64,000 bases of DNA from Rhodoferax sp. Lineage in GTDB: Bacteria > Pseudomonadota > Gammaproteobacteria > Burkholderiales > Burkholderiaceae_C. The stretch covers positions 186,001-250,000 of the forward strand of contig JACKLK010000007.1 in NCBI GenBank assembly GCA_024236015.1, read 5' to 3'. The position numbers and the translations under genes are program-made. Every line of letters begins with the position of its first letter. The first letter of the stretch is position 1. Below the pieces are notes generated by a model that saw nothing but the letters and a program-made list of their open reading frames with translations, searched no databases and was not told the DNA's origin. This document shows, in pieces, positions 25,574-34,755 of this stretch.

Positions 25574-26952
25574 GCCAGGCCCTGACCGTCTTCACCCCGC
25601 CCGCGGGTTCCCCCATGTCCGCACTGACGCCGCAGCAGATCGTGCAGGAGCTCGACAAGCACATCGTCGGGCAGAACCAGGCCAAGCGCGCGGTCGCCAT
25701 CGCGCTGCGCAACCGCTGGCGCCGCCAGCAGGTGTCCGGCAGCCTGCGCGCCGAGATCACGCCCAAGAACATCCTGATGATCGGCCCCACCGGCGTGGGC
25801 AAGACCGAGATTGCACGGCGCCTGGCGCGGCTGGCCGATGCACCCTTCATCAAGGTCGAGGCCAGCAAGTTCACCGAGGTCGGCTACGTGGGCAAGGATG
25901 TCGACGCCATCATCCGCGACCTGGCCGACGTGGCCATCAAGCAGACCCGCGAGACGGCCAAGCGCGCGGTGCAGGAACGTGCCATCGATGCGGCCGAAGA
26001 ACGCATCCTGGACATCCTGATTCCGCCGCCGCGCGGCGAGGAAGGCGGCCGGCGCGATCCCGACCAGCCCGAAGGCGCGGCGCGCCAGGCGTTTCGCAAG
26101 AAGCTGCGCGAGGGACAGCTCGACCAGCGCGAGATCGAGATCGACCTCGCCCAGGCCAGCCCGCAGCTCGAGATCATGGGCCCGCCCGGCATGGAGGAAA
26201 TGACCGAGCAGTTGCGCGGCCTGTTCGGCCAGATGGGCCAGAACAAGCGCCAGACGCGCAAGCTGACCATCGCCGAGGCGCTCAAGCTGGTGCAGGACGA
26301 AGAGGCGGCCAAGCTGGTCAACGAGGACGAGATCAAGTCGCAGGCGCTGCAGGCGGCGGAGCAGAACGGCATCGTGTTCATCGACGAGATCGACAAGGTG
26401 ACCTCGCGCTCGGAAGGCAGCAATGCCGGCGAAGTGTCGCGCCAGGGCGTGCAGCGCGACCTGCTGCCGCTGGTGGAGGGCACGACCGTGTCCACCAAGT
26501 ACGGCATGATCAAGACCGACCACATCCTGTTCATCGCCTCGGGGGCGTTCCACCTGAGCAAGCCCAGCGACCTCATTCCCGAACTGCAGGGCCGGTTTCC
26601 GATCCGGGTCGAACTCAATTCGCTGTCGGTGCAGGACTTCGAATCCATCCTGACCCAGACCCATGCCTCGCTGGTCAAGCAATACCAGGCCTTGCTGGCG
26701 ACCGAAAACGTTACCATCGACTATGCGCCCGACGGCGTGCACCGGCTGGCGCAGATCGCGTACGATGTCAACGAGCGCACCGAGAACATCGGTGCGCGGC
26801 GCCTGTCGACGGTCATGGAGCGCTTGCTGGAAGAGGTCAGCTTCGAAGCCAGCAACCTTGCCGGCCAGACCATCGTCGTCGATGCGGCCTATGTCGACAG
26901 CCGCCTGACCGATCTGAGCCAGGACGAGGACTTGTCGCGTTACATCCTGTAA
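25570..26952 (+). CDS. hslU: ATP-dependent protease ATPase subunit HslU
   Basis: AAA+ unfoldase that feeds HslV. It has 460 residues from ATG 25570, which overlaps the hslV stop. The family-typical start MSALTPQQIVQELDKH is at 25615, so either 15 extra residues are present or 25615 is used. Walker A GPTGVGKTE, Walker B GIVFIDEIDK, and the I-domain insertion (about residues 135-250) are all present. The C-terminal SQDEDLSRYIL tail docks into HslV. Confidence 0.95.
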   Translation: MSQALTVFTPPAGSPMSALTPQQIVQELDKHIVGQNQAKRAVAIALRNRWRRQQVSGSLRAEITPKNILMIGPTGVGKTEIARRLARLADAPFIKVEASKFTEVGYVGKDVDAIIRDLADVAIKQTRETAKRAVQERAIDAAEERILDILIPPPRGEEGGRRDPDQPEGAARQAFRKKLREGQLDQREIEIDLAQASPQLEIMGPPGMEEMTEQLRGLFGQMGQNKRQTRKLTIAEALKLVQDEEAAKLVNEDEIKSQALQAAEQNGIVFIDEIDKVTSRSEGSNAGEVSRQGVQRDLLPLVEGTTVSTKYGMIKTDHILFIASGAFHLSKPSDLIPELQGRFPIRVELNSLSVQDFESILTQTHASLVKQYQALLATENVTIDYAPDGVHRLAQIAYDVNERTENIGARRLSTVMERLLEEVSFEASNLAGQTIVVDAAYVDSRLTDLSQDEDLSRYIL

Positions 26953-27000
26953 GCATCGCAACGGCACTGCGGAGCACTTCTCATGCAGCACTTTCATACA

Positions 27001-27040
27001 TTGGCGTAAGTCATTCATTTAGAAGACTTTTTTACGCCAA
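27001..27040. repeat. Inverted repeat downstream of hslU
   Basis: TTGGCGTAA (27001-27009) and TTACGCCAA (27032-27040) form a perfect 9-base inverted repeat around a 22-base spacer that holds a further AAGTC/GACTT pairing and a TTTTTT run. It is 50 bases after the hslU stop. It may be a terminator or a protein site; the T-run lies inside the structure, so it is not a standard rho-independent terminator. Confidence 0.55.
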
Positions 27041-27089
27041 CGTCGACGCCAAATCCGTTCTAAGTCCTTGATTTCATTGAAAAATTTGT

Positions 27090-27105
27090 TGCAACACGTG
27101 TTGCA
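27090..27105. promoter_or_regulatory. 16-base perfect palindrome in the mraZ promoter
   Basis: TGCAACACGTGTTGCA, perfectly symmetrical, overlapping the candidate -35 hexamer. The position and symmetry suggest a dimeric regulator site controlling the division cluster. The regulator cannot be named from sequence. Confidence 0.6.
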
Positions 27106-27128
27106 TCGCCGACAAATGCTGATACAGT
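27101..27128 (+). promoter_or_regulatory. Candidate promoter of the mra/dcw operon
   Basis: TTGCAT (27101-27106), a 16-base spacer, TACAGT (27123-27128). It lies in the only AT-rich stretch of this region, about 80 bases before the mraZ start, with the MraZ-type repeats directly downstream and overlapping the -10. Confidence 0.5.
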
Positions 27129-27160
27129 GCAAAAAAGTGCAATTAAGTGGGGTTTGGTGC
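27125..27160 (+). promoter_or_regulatory. MraZ operator: four GTG repeats at 10-base spacing
   Basis: GTG occurs at 27127, 27137, 27147 and 27157, exactly 10 bases apart, within CAGTGC, AAGTGC, AAGTGG and TGGTGC. MraZ is known to bind direct repeats of TGGG-type boxes with a 10-base period upstream of its own gene, so this is the probable autoregulatory site. Confidence 0.65.
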
Positions 27161-27209
27161 CATACCGACACCCGAACCGGCACATTGCATCAGCCAAGGG
27201 CAAATACGC

Positions 27210-27626
27210 GTGTTTCAAGGGGCCTCTTCGTTAAATCTGGATGCCAAGGGTCGGCTGTCGGTGCCGACCCGGCATCGTGACGCCCTCGGCGGCCAGCTGA
27301 CGATCACGCGGCATCCGCACGGATGCCTGATGGTGTTCCCCCGCCCCGAGTGGGAGAAATTCCGCGAACGCGTGGCAAACCTGCCGATGTCGGCACAGTG
27401 GTGGAAACGGGTCTTCCTGGGCAATGCCATGGACGTCGAGATGGACGGCACCGGCCGGGTGCTGGTGTCGCCCGAACTGCGCGAAGGTGCGCACATCACC
27501 CGCGAAACCGTGCTGCTGGGCATGGGGAGTTATCTGGAACTGTGGGACAAGGCGACCTATGACGAACAGGAAGCCAAGGCCGTGCAGGGCGAGATGCCCG
27601 ATGTGCTCAAGGACTTTTCCTTTTGA
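27210..27626 (+). CDS. mraZ: Transcriptional regulator MraZ
   Basis: DNA-binding repressor of the division cluster, with two AbrB-like SpoVT swapped-hairpin domains. It has 138 residues from GTG 27210 (FQGASSLNLDAKGRLSVPTRHRD). The two DxKGR/DGTGR motifs, NLDAKGRLSVP and EMDGTGRVLVSPELR, mark the two domains. CCAAGGG lies about 11-17 bases upstream. The GTG start and the 10-base-phased operator fit self-limited expression. First gene of the dcw cluster; rsmH follows after 9 bases. Confidence 0.95.
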   Translation: MFQGASSLNLDAKGRLSVPTRHRDALGGQLTITRHPHGCLMVFPRPEWEKFRERVANLPMSAQWWKRVFLGNAMDVEMDGTGRVLVSPELREGAHITRETVLLGMGSYLELWDKATYDEQEAKAVQGEMPDVLKDFSF

Positions 27627-27635
27627 GAGCCGCGC

Positions 27636-28562
27636 GTGAACACCGTGTTGACTCACACGACCGTCTTGCTGGACGAGGCGGTCGACGCCGTGCTCGGCGC
27701 GCATGCGACGCACGCGCCGCGCACCTTCGTCGACGCGACCTTCGGCCGGGGCGGACACAGCCGCCTGCTGCTCTCGCGCATGGGGCCGACCGACCGGCTG
27801 ATTGCCTACGACAAGGACCCGCAGGCGGTGGCCAGCGCCGCGCAGATCGACGATCCGCGCTTTTCCATCCGTCACCAGGGCTTCGAACACCTGGCCGAGC
27901 TCGATCGGGCATCGGTGGCCGGCATCCTGATGGACCTGGGCGTGAGTTCGCCGCAGATCGACGACCCCGAGCGGGGATTCAGCTTTCGTTTCGACGGCCC
28001 GCTGGACATGCGCATGGACACGACCCGTGGCCAGAGCGTGGCGCAGTGGCTGGCGCATGCGCAAACCAATCAGATTGCGGAGGTGATTCGTGACTATGGT
28101 GAGGAACGGTTTGCTGGCGCCATTGCAAAGGCGATTGTTGCTCGCCGACAGGAACGGGGCGCAATTTCATCCACCGCCGAGTTGGCCCAGCTCGTGGCTG
28201 ACACGGTCAAAACCCGCGAGCCGGGCCAGAACCCTGCAACGCGCACATTTCAGGCTCTTCGGATTTTCATCAACGCCGAGCTTGAAGCCTTGCAAACGAC
28301 GTTGACGGCCAGCCTCGATGTCTTGCAACCCCTGGGCATGCTGGTCGTGATCAGCTTCCACTCACTCGAAGACCGAATCGTCAAGCAGTTCATTGCCCGC
28401 CACGCGCGCGAACATGTCGATCGGCGGGTGCCGTTCGCGCCTGCGCAGGTGCTGCGCCTGGCCGCGCAGGGCCGCGTCAAGGCGTCGGCCTCGGAAGTGG
28501 CGGCCAATCCGCGCGCGCGCAGCGCCGTGATGCGCGTCGCGCAAAGGACGGCCGCGCCATGA
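27636..28562 (+). CDS. rsmH: 16S rRNA (cytosine-N4)-methyltransferase RsmH
   Basis: Methylates N4 of C1402 in 16S rRNA. It has 308 residues with a GTG start. HTTVLLDEAVDAVL opens the family; the SAM site is FVDATFGRGGHSRLLL and the substrate loop is GILMDLGVSSPQIDDPERGF. The C-terminal SFHSLEDRIVKQF is diagnostic. The stop overlaps the ftsL start by 4 bases. Confidence 0.96.
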   Translation: MNTVLTHTTVLLDEAVDAVLGAHATHAPRTFVDATFGRGGHSRLLLSRMGPTDRLIAYDKDPQAVASAAQIDDPRFSIRHQGFEHLAELDRASVAGILMDLGVSSPQIDDPERGFSFRFDGPLDMRMDTTRGQSVAQWLAHAQTNQIAEVIRDYGEERFAGAIAKAIVARRQERGAISSTAELAQLVADTVKTREPGQNPATRTFQALRIFINAELEALQTTLTASLDVLQPLGMLVVISFHSLEDRIVKQFIARHAREHVDRRVPFAPAQVLRLAAQGRVKASASEVAANPRARSAVMRVAQRTAAP

Positions 28563-28894
28563 CCCGGCTCAATATCGTGCTGCTGCTGGCCGTGCTGGCC
28601 AGCGCCCTGTACCTGGTCAACGTGCAGTACCAGTCGCGCCGCCTGTACACCGAGCTCGAGCGCGCCAACGCCGAGGGGCGCCGGCTCGACACCGAGCGCG
28701 ACCGTCTGCAGGTCGAGCGCCGTGCCCAGGCCACGCCGCAACGGGTCGAGCGGCTGGCCCGCGAACGGCTGCAGATGCGCCCGCCCACGCCGGCCATCAC
28801 CCACTACGTCGCCTACAGCGATGGCGGCGCCGACGCGAGCGCCGCGACCAACCCGGCCGTGCAGCCGCGCGAAACGGGAGGCCGTGTTCCGTGA
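28559..28894 (+). CDS. ftsL: Cell division protein FtsL
   Basis: Bitopic divisome protein of the FtsQLB complex. It has 111 residues: one membrane span (residues 4-20, LNIVLLLAVLASALYLV), then a periplasmic coiled coil (residues 28-65, LYTELERANAEGRRLDTERD) and ARERLQMRPPTP, the conserved end motif. The Ala/Thr-rich tail is not conserved in the family as I know it. Overlaps rsmH (ATGA) and ftsI (GTGA). Confidence 0.92.
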   Translation: MTRLNIVLLLAVLASALYLVNVQYQSRRLYTELERANAEGRRLDTERDRLQVERRAQATPQRVERLARERLQMRPPTPAITHYVAYSDGGADASAATNPAVQPRETGGRVP

Positions 28895-30624
28895 GCCGCA
28901 AGAGCATTCCCTACACCTCCAGCCCGCTGCTGACCAGCCGCACGCCGGTCTGGCGCAGCAAGCTGATCGTGGCCACGGTCGCGCTCGGCTTCGTCGCACT
29001 GGCCGGCCGGGCGGTCTACATCCAGGTCGTGGCCAACGACTTCTTCCAGCGCCAGGGCGAGGTGCGGTTCGCGCGCACCCTGTCGCTGCCGGCCAACCGG
29101 GGCCGCATCATGGACCGCAACGGCCTGATCCTGGCCTCGAGCGTGCCAGCCCCCAGCATCTGGGCCATCCCCGAAGACGTGCCGCGCGACGCGGCCAAGC
29201 TGCGCCAGCTCGCCAAGCTGCTCGACATGCCGCTGGCCACGCTCGAGCGCAAGCTCGAGGACGAGGACAAGACCTTCGTGTGGCTCAAGCGCCAGGTCGA
29301 CGAGTCGGTCGGCAAGCAGATCGCCGCGCTCGAACTCAAGGGCATCTACCAGCGCAAGGAATACCGCCGCGAATACCCGGAAGGCCCGGCCGCCGCCCAT
29401 GTCGTGGGGTTCACCAACATCGAGGACAAGGGCCAGGAAGGCATCGAGCTGGCATTCGACGAGCAACTCGCCGGGCGTGCCGGCTCGCGCCGTGTCATCA
29501 AGGACCGGCTGGGCCGCGTGGTCGAAGGCGTCGGCGAACAGGTGCCGCCGGTCGACGGCCAGGACATCCAGCTGAGCATCGACAGCAAGATACAGTTCTT
29601 CGCCTACCAGAAGCTGCGCGACGCGGTGACCACACACAAGGCGCGCGGCGGCAGCGTCGTGGTCATCGACACCATCACCGGCGAGGTGCTGGCGATGGCC
29701 AACTACCCGAGTTTCGCGCCCGACGACCGACGCAACCTGACCGGTGAACAGCTGCGCAACCGCGCGCTGACCGACGTGTTCGAGCCCGGCTCGACGATGA
29801 AGCCGATCACGGTGGCCATGGCGCTGCAGGCCGGCCGCGTGACGCCGCAGACGCTGATCGAGACCGGCCCGGGCCGTTATTCCATGGCCGGCTTCACGAT
29901 CCGCGACACCCACGACTACGGCACGCTGACGGTCGAGGGCGTGATCCAGAAGTCGAGCAACGTCGGCGCGCTCAAGATCGCACAGAAGATGAGTCCGCGC
30001 GAGATGTGGGACACCTTCACGCTGCTCGGCTACGGCCAGAAGCCGCAGCTGCAATTCCCCGGCGCGGTGACCGGGCGCCTGCGGCCCTGGAAGACCTGGC
30101 GTCCGGTCGAACAGGCCACCATGTCCTACGGCTACGGCCTGTCCGCATCGCTGTTCCAGATGGCACAGTCGTACACCGCCTTCGCGCACGACGGCCAGGT
30201 CATCGCGGCCACCATCCTCAAGACCGGCGAACCGGCCGTCGGCACCCAGGTTTTCTCCGCGCGCAACGCGGCCGCGGTGCGCAAGATGCTGCAGATGGCA
30301 GCCGGCCCCGGCGGCACCGGCCAACGCGCCCAGACCATCGGTTATTCGGTGGGTGGCAAGTCCGGCACCGCGCACAAGCAGGTCGGCAAGGGTTACGCCA
30401 CCAACAAGTACCGCTCCTGGTTCACCGGCATGGCGCCGATCGACAAGCCGCGCATCGTCGTGGCCGTGATGATCGACGAGCCGAGCAACGGCAAGTATTA
30501 CGGCGGCGAAGTGGCGGCCCCGGTGTTCAGCGAAACCGTGCAGCAGGCCTTGCGGCTGATGGGCGTGACGCCCGACATGGCGGTCAAGCCGCAGATCGTC
30601 ACCGCCGTGGAGGAGAGCCTGTGA
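28891..30624 (+). CDS. ftsI: Septal peptidoglycan transpeptidase FtsI (PBP3)
   Basis: Class B penicillin-binding protein that cross-links septal wall. It has 577 residues with a GTG start overlapping ftsL. N-terminal membrane anchor (residues 25-45), then the pedestal with LPANRGRIMDRNG. Active-site Ser301 in EPGSTMKP, S355-x-N357 in QKSSNVGA, and K490-S-G-T in GGKSGTAHK complete the transpeptidase triad. The stop overlaps the murE start by one base. Confidence 0.97.
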   Translation: MSRKSIPYTSSPLLTSRTPVWRSKLIVATVALGFVALAGRAVYIQVVANDFFQRQGEVRFARTLSLPANRGRIMDRNGLILASSVPAPSIWAIPEDVPRDAAKLRQLAKLLDMPLATLERKLEDEDKTFVWLKRQVDESVGKQIAALELKGIYQRKEYRREYPEGPAAAHVVGFTNIEDKGQEGIELAFDEQLAGRAGSRRVIKDRLGRVVEGVGEQVPPVDGQDIQLSIDSKIQFFAYQKLRDAVTTHKARGGSVVVIDTITGEVLAMANYPSFAPDDRRNLTGEQLRNRALTDVFEPGSTMKPITVAMALQAGRVTPQTLIETGPGRYSMAGFTIRDTHDYGTLTVEGVIQKSSNVGALKIAQKMSPREMWDTFTLLGYGQKPQLQFPGAVTGRLRPWKTWRPVEQATMSYGYGLSASLFQMAQSYTAFAHDGQVIAATILKTGEPAVGTQVFSARNAAAVRKMLQMAAGPGGTGQRAQTIGYSVGGKSGTAHKQVGKGYATNKYRSWFTGMAPIDKPRIVVAVMIDEPSNGKYYGGEVAAPVFSETVQQALRLMGVTPDMAVKPQIVTAVEESL

Positions 30625-32156
30625 TGCAGGAACTGCACGCCCCGGCCGCCGCCGCCGCATGGTTGCGCGGGCATGTCACCGGCACGCTGCGCAGCGACAG
30701 CCGCACGGTCGCACCCGGCGACGGATTCCTCGCCTGGCCCGGCGCCGCCCACGACGCACGCGCCCACGTGGGCGGCGCACTGGCCCAGGGCGCCGCGGCC
30801 TGCCTGGTCGAGCGTGACGGCGCCGACCGGTTTGCGCTGCCCGACGACCCGCGCGTGGCCGGGTACACCGGCTTGCGCACGGCCAGCGCGCTGGTGGCCT
30901 GTGCCTTTTTCGACGACCCCTCGCACGCGCTGCGCGTCATCGCCGTCACCGGCACCAATGGCAAGACTTCCACCGCCTGGTGGCTGGCCCAGGCCTTGTC
31001 GAGCGCCCGCATCGACCCGCCCCTGCCTTGCGCCATGGTCGGCACGCTGGGCATCGGCCAGCCGCCGGCCGCCGACGCCGGCGCCAGCGACCCGACCCCG
31101 CTGGCCGCAACCGGGCTGACGACACCCGACCCGGTGCTGCTGCAGGCCAGCCTGCGCCGCTTCGTCGACGCCGGCCTGCGCGCCTGCGCGTTGGAGGCCT
31201 CGTCGATCGGCATCGACGAACACCGGCTCGACGGCACGCGGGTCCATACCGCCGTCTTCACCAACTTCACGCAGGACCACCTGGACTACCACGGCTCGAT
31301 GCAGGCCTACTGGCAGGCCAAGACCCGGCTGTTCCAGTGGCCGGGCCTGGCGGCCGCGGTGATCAACATCGACGACGCCAAGGGCCAGGCACTGACACAG
31401 CTGCCGGCCGTGCAGACGCTCGACCTGTGGACGATCTCCTGCCACGCGCCGGCCCGGCTGCAGGCGCAGTCAATCAGCGTCGGCGAGACCGGGTTGGAGT
31501 TCGACGTGGTCGAAGGCACGCAGCGCGAACATCTGCGGACCCGGCTGATCGGCCAGTACAACGTCAACAACCTGCTGGGCGTGATCGCCGCCATGCGCTC
31601 GCTCGGTGTCCCGCTGGCGCAGGCGGTGGGCGCCTGCGCCGAACTGGTGCCGGTGCCCGGCCGCATGCAGCGGCTGCTCGAGGCCGGTCAACCCCTGGTG
31701 GCAATCGACTACGCCCACACGCCCGACGCGCTGGACAAGGCGCTCGAGGCCCTGCGCCCGGTGGCCCGGCAACGCCAGGGCCGGTTGTGGTGCGTGTTCG
31801 GCTGCGGCGGCGATCGCGACCCGGGCAAGCGCCCGCTGATGGGCACGGCCGCCCGCAGTGCCGATCACGTGCTGGTCACCAGCGACAACCCGCGCAGCGA
31901 GGATCCGCAGGCCATCATCGGCCAGATCCTGCCGGCACTGGCCGGTCACGCCTCGTTGCACCAGCAGGCCGACCGTGCGCTGGCCATCGCGTCCGCCATC
32001 ATGTCGGCGGCCGACGCCGACGTGATCCTGGTCGCCGGCAAGGGACACGAAGACTACCAGGAGGTGGCCGGCCAGAAGCGGCCGTTCTCCGATCTCGCAC
32101 AGGCCCGCGCGGCCCTGGCGCGCCGGCGCAGTGCGGCGCAGGGGGTGGCGGCATGA
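30624..32156 (+). CDS. murE: UDP-MurNAc-tripeptide synthetase (meso-DAP adding)
   Basis: ATP-dependent ligase that adds meso-diaminopimelate to UDP-MurNAc-L-Ala-D-Glu. It has 510 residues from ATG 30624; GTG 30621 is an in-frame alternative. Walker loop VTGTNGKTST is near residue 110; TNFTQDHLDYHG marks the central domain. The meso-DAP-specific DNPR is at residues 421-424. TGATG overlap with ftsI and 4-base overlap with murF show coupled translation. Confidence 0.97.
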   Translation: MQELHAPAAAAAWLRGHVTGTLRSDSRTVAPGDGFLAWPGAAHDARAHVGGALAQGAAACLVERDGADRFALPDDPRVAGYTGLRTASALVACAFFDDPSHALRVIAVTGTNGKTSTAWWLAQALSSARIDPPLPCAMVGTLGIGQPPAADAGASDPTPLAATGLTTPDPVLLQASLRRFVDAGLRACALEASSIGIDEHRLDGTRVHTAVFTNFTQDHLDYHGSMQAYWQAKTRLFQWPGLAAAVINIDDAKGQALTQLPAVQTLDLWTISCHAPARLQAQSISVGETGLEFDVVEGTQREHLRTRLIGQYNVNNLLGVIAAMRSLGVPLAQAVGACAELVPVPGRMQRLLEAGQPLVAIDYAHTPDALDKALEALRPVARQRQGRLWCVFGCGGDRDPGKRPLMGTAARSADHVLVTSDNPRSEDPQAIIGQILPALAGHASLHQQADRALAIASAIMSAADADVILVAGKGHEDYQEVAGQKRPFSDLAQARAALARRRSAAQGVAA

Positions 32157-33586
32157 TGACGCTGCAACAGGCCGCACACTGGCTGCCCGGCTGCACGCTG
32201 GTCGGCGACGCCGCCTCGCCGGTGCAACGCGTGCACTCCGACAGCCGCAGCCTGCAGCCGGGCGACCTGTTCGTCGCCATCCGCGGCGACACGTTCGACG
32301 GCAACCGGTTCCTGGCGCAGGCGCGCGCCGCCGGCGCGGCCGCGGCGCTGGCGCATGACGCCGACGCGCTGCGCGAGGCCGGCCTGAGTGGCCTGGTCGT
32401 CGCCGACACGCGCGCGGCGCTGGGCCAGCTGGCCACGCGCTGGCGCGAGCAGTTCAGCCTGCCGCTGATCGCGGTGACCGGCAGCAACGGCAAGACCACG
32501 GTCACGCAGATGCTGGCCAGCATCCTGCGGCACTGGATGCCCGGCGCCGCGCTGGCCACCCAGGGGAACTTCAACAACGACATCGGGTTGCCGCTGACCC
32601 TGCTGCGCCTGCGCGCCGAACACCGCGTGGCCGTGGTCGAGCTGGGCATGAACCATCCCGGCGAGATCGCGTTGCTCGCAGCCATGGCGCAGCCCACCGT
32701 GGCCCTGATCAACAACGCGCAGCGCGAGCACCTGGAATTCATGGCCACGGTCGAGGCGGTGGCACAGGAAAACGGCGCCGTCATCGACAGCCTGGGCGCC
32801 ACCGGCACGGCCGTGTTCCCGCACGACGATGGTTTTGCGCCAATGTGGCGCGCCCGCGCCGGTGCGCGTGCCTGCCTGAGCTTCACCATCGGCAACCACA
32901 ACCCGGCCGACGGCGGCACAGCCGCGATCCGCGCCGAGACGCCGCGCTGGCACGACGGCGTCTGGCAGGTCCGGGCCGACACGCCAGCCGGCGTGCTGGC
33001 CTTCGCGCTGCCGATGGCCGGCCTGCACAACGTCCACAACGCGCTGGCGGCTGCCAGCTGCGCCATCGCGGTCGGTGCGCCACTGGCGGCAGTGATCGCC
33101 GGATTGCAGTCGTTCGAACCGGTCAAGGGGCGTTCGCGCACCCGGCAACTGGACTGCGACGGCCGGGCCCGCACCCTGGTGGACGACAGCTACAACGCCA
33201 ACCCCGACTCGATCGACGCGGCGCTGGCCATGCTCGCCATGTTGCCCGGGCCCCGCCTGATGGTGCTCGGCGACATGGGCGAGGTCGGCGACGAAGGCCC
33301 GCAATTCCATGCCCAGGCCGGTGCCCGGGCCCATGCGCTGGGCATCGAGCATCTCTTCACCCTGGGCGACCAGTCCGCCCACGCGGCCCGCTCGTTCCCC
33401 GGCGCACGCCACTTCGACGCCATGCCCGAACTGATCGCCGCGGTGACGGCACAACTGCCGCTGGTCGACAGCGTGCTGGTCAAGGGCTCGCGCTTCATGC
33501 GCATGGAGCGCGTGGTCGACGCGCTCGAGTCCGCCGCGGGCGCCCCCGGCTCGGGCGCCACAACCGGAGAAACCGCATGCTGCTGA
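32153..33586 (+). CDS. murF: UDP-MurNAc-tripeptide--D-Ala-D-Ala ligase
   Basis: Completes the UDP-MurNAc-pentapeptide. It has 477 residues from ATG 32153. N-terminal substrate domain has VHSDSRSLQPGDLFVAIRG; ATP loop VTGSNGKTTVTQML; central NFNNDIGLPLTLL and ELGMNHPGEI; C-terminal DDSYNANPDS and LGDMGEVG. Overlaps murE by 4 bases and mraY by 10 bases. Confidence 0.97.
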   Translation: MMTLQQAAHWLPGCTLVGDAASPVQRVHSDSRSLQPGDLFVAIRGDTFDGNRFLAQARAAGAAAALAHDADALREAGLSGLVVADTRAALGQLATRWREQFSLPLIAVTGSNGKTTVTQMLASILRHWMPGAALATQGNFNNDIGLPLTLLRLRAEHRVAVVELGMNHPGEIALLAAMAQPTVALINNAQREHLEFMATVEAVAQENGAVIDSLGATGTAVFPHDDGFAPMWRARAGARACLSFTIGNHNPADGGTAAIRAETPRWHDGVWQVRADTPAGVLAFALPMAGLHNVHNALAAASCAIAVGAPLAAVIAGLQSFEPVKGRSRTRQLDCDGRARTLVDDSYNANPDSIDAALAMLAMLPGPRLMVLGDMGEVGDEGPQFHAQAGARAHALGIEHLFTLGDQSAHAARSFPGARHFDAMPELIAAVTAQLPLVDSVLVKGSRFMRMERVVDALESAAGAPGSGATTGETACC

Positions 33587-34755
33587 GCCTGACCCAATGG
33601 CTGCAATCGCTGGGACCGGAGTTCGGCTTCCTGCGGGTGTTCCAGTACCTGACGCTGCGCGCCGTGTTGTCGGCCATGACGGCACTGCTGATCGGCCTGA
33701 TCGCCGGCCCGGCGGTGATCCGCAACCTGTCGCGGCTCAAGATCGGCCAGCCGATCCGCGGCTATGGCATGGAAACCCATTTCAGCAAGAGCGGCACCCC
33801 GACCATGGGCGGTGTGCTGATCCTGATCTGTATCGCCGTCTCGACGCTGCTGTGGATGGACCTGTCCAACCGCTTCGTCTGGATCGTGCTACTGGTGACG
33901 CTGGGTTTCGGCGCCATCGGCTGGGTCGACGACTGGCGCAAGGTGGTGCACAAGAACCCGGAAGGCATGCGCTCGCGCGAAAAATACCTGTGGCAGTCGG
34001 TGATCGGCCTGGTCGCGGCGCTGTACCTGGTGTTCAGCATCTCGGAGAACTCCAACCTGCGGGTGCTCGAGCTGTTCCTGACCTGGGTGCGTTCGGGCTT
34101 CGACCTGAGCCTGCCGCCCAAGGCCGGGCTGCTGCTGCCGTTCTTCAAGGAGATCAGCTACCCGCTGGGCGTGCTGGGCTTCGTCGTGCTGACCTACCTG
34201 GTGATCGTGGGCTCGAGCAATGCGGTCAACCTGACGGACGGCCTTGACGGCCTGGCCATCATGCCGGTCGTGATGGTGGGTTCGGCGCTGGGCGTGTTCG
34301 CCTACGTGACCGGCAGCGCCGTGTTCTCCAAGTACCTGCTGTTCCCGCACATCCCGGGCTCGGGCGAGTTGCTGATCTTCTGCTCGGCGATGGCCGGCGC
34401 CGGCCTGGCCTTCCTCTGGTACAACACGCACCCGGCCCAGGTCTTCATGGGCGACGTGGGCGCACTGGCGCTGGGCGGCGCGCTGGGCACGATCGCGGTC
34501 ATCGTGCGCCAGGAGATCGTGCTGGCCATCATGGGCGGCATCTTCGTCGTCGAGGCGATCTCGGTGATGGCCCAGGTGGGTTATTTCAAGTACACCAAGC
34601 GCCGGTATGGCGAGGGCCGGCGTTTGCTCAAGATGGCGCCGCTGCACCACCATTTCGAGAAGACCGGCTGGAAAGAATCCCAGGTCGTGGTCCGGTTCTG
34701 GATCATCACCATGTTGTTGTGCCTGGTGGGCCTGTCCACCCTGAAGCTGCGGTGA
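33577..34755 (+). CDS. mraY: Phospho-MurNAc-pentapeptide transferase MraY
   Basis: Inner-membrane enzyme that makes lipid I from UDP-MurNAc-pentapeptide and undecaprenyl phosphate. It has 392 residues with about ten membrane spans. Conserved KSGTPTMGG, WVDDWRK (catalytic Asp pair), SNAVNLTDGLDGLA and MAPLHHHFE are present. Starts inside the end of murF (10-base overlap) and ends in a GTGA overlap with the likely murD start. Confidence 0.97.
   Translation: MLLSLTQWLQSLGPEFGFLRVFQYLTLRAVLSAMTALLIGLIAGPAVIRNLSRLKIGQPIRGYGMETHFSKSGTPTMGGVLILICIAVSTLLWMDLSNRFVWIVLLVTLGFGAIGWVDDWRKVVHKNPEGMRSREKYLWQSVIGLVAALYLVFSISENSNLRVLELFLTWVRSGFDLSLPPKAGLLLPFFKEISYPLGVLGFVVLTYLVIVGSSNAVNLTDGLDGLAIMPVVMVGSALGVFAYVTGSAVFSKYLLFPHIPGSGELLIFCSAMAGAGLAFLWYNTHPAQVFMGDVGALALGGALGTIAVIVRQEIVLAIMGGIFVVEAISVMAQVGYFKYTKRRYGEGRRLLKMAPLHHHFEKTGWKESQVVVRFWIITMLLCLVGLSTLKLR

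Noticed and set aside
25464..25874. Minus-strand frames within hslVU
   Set aside because: Shadow frames of two certain genes with no start signals.
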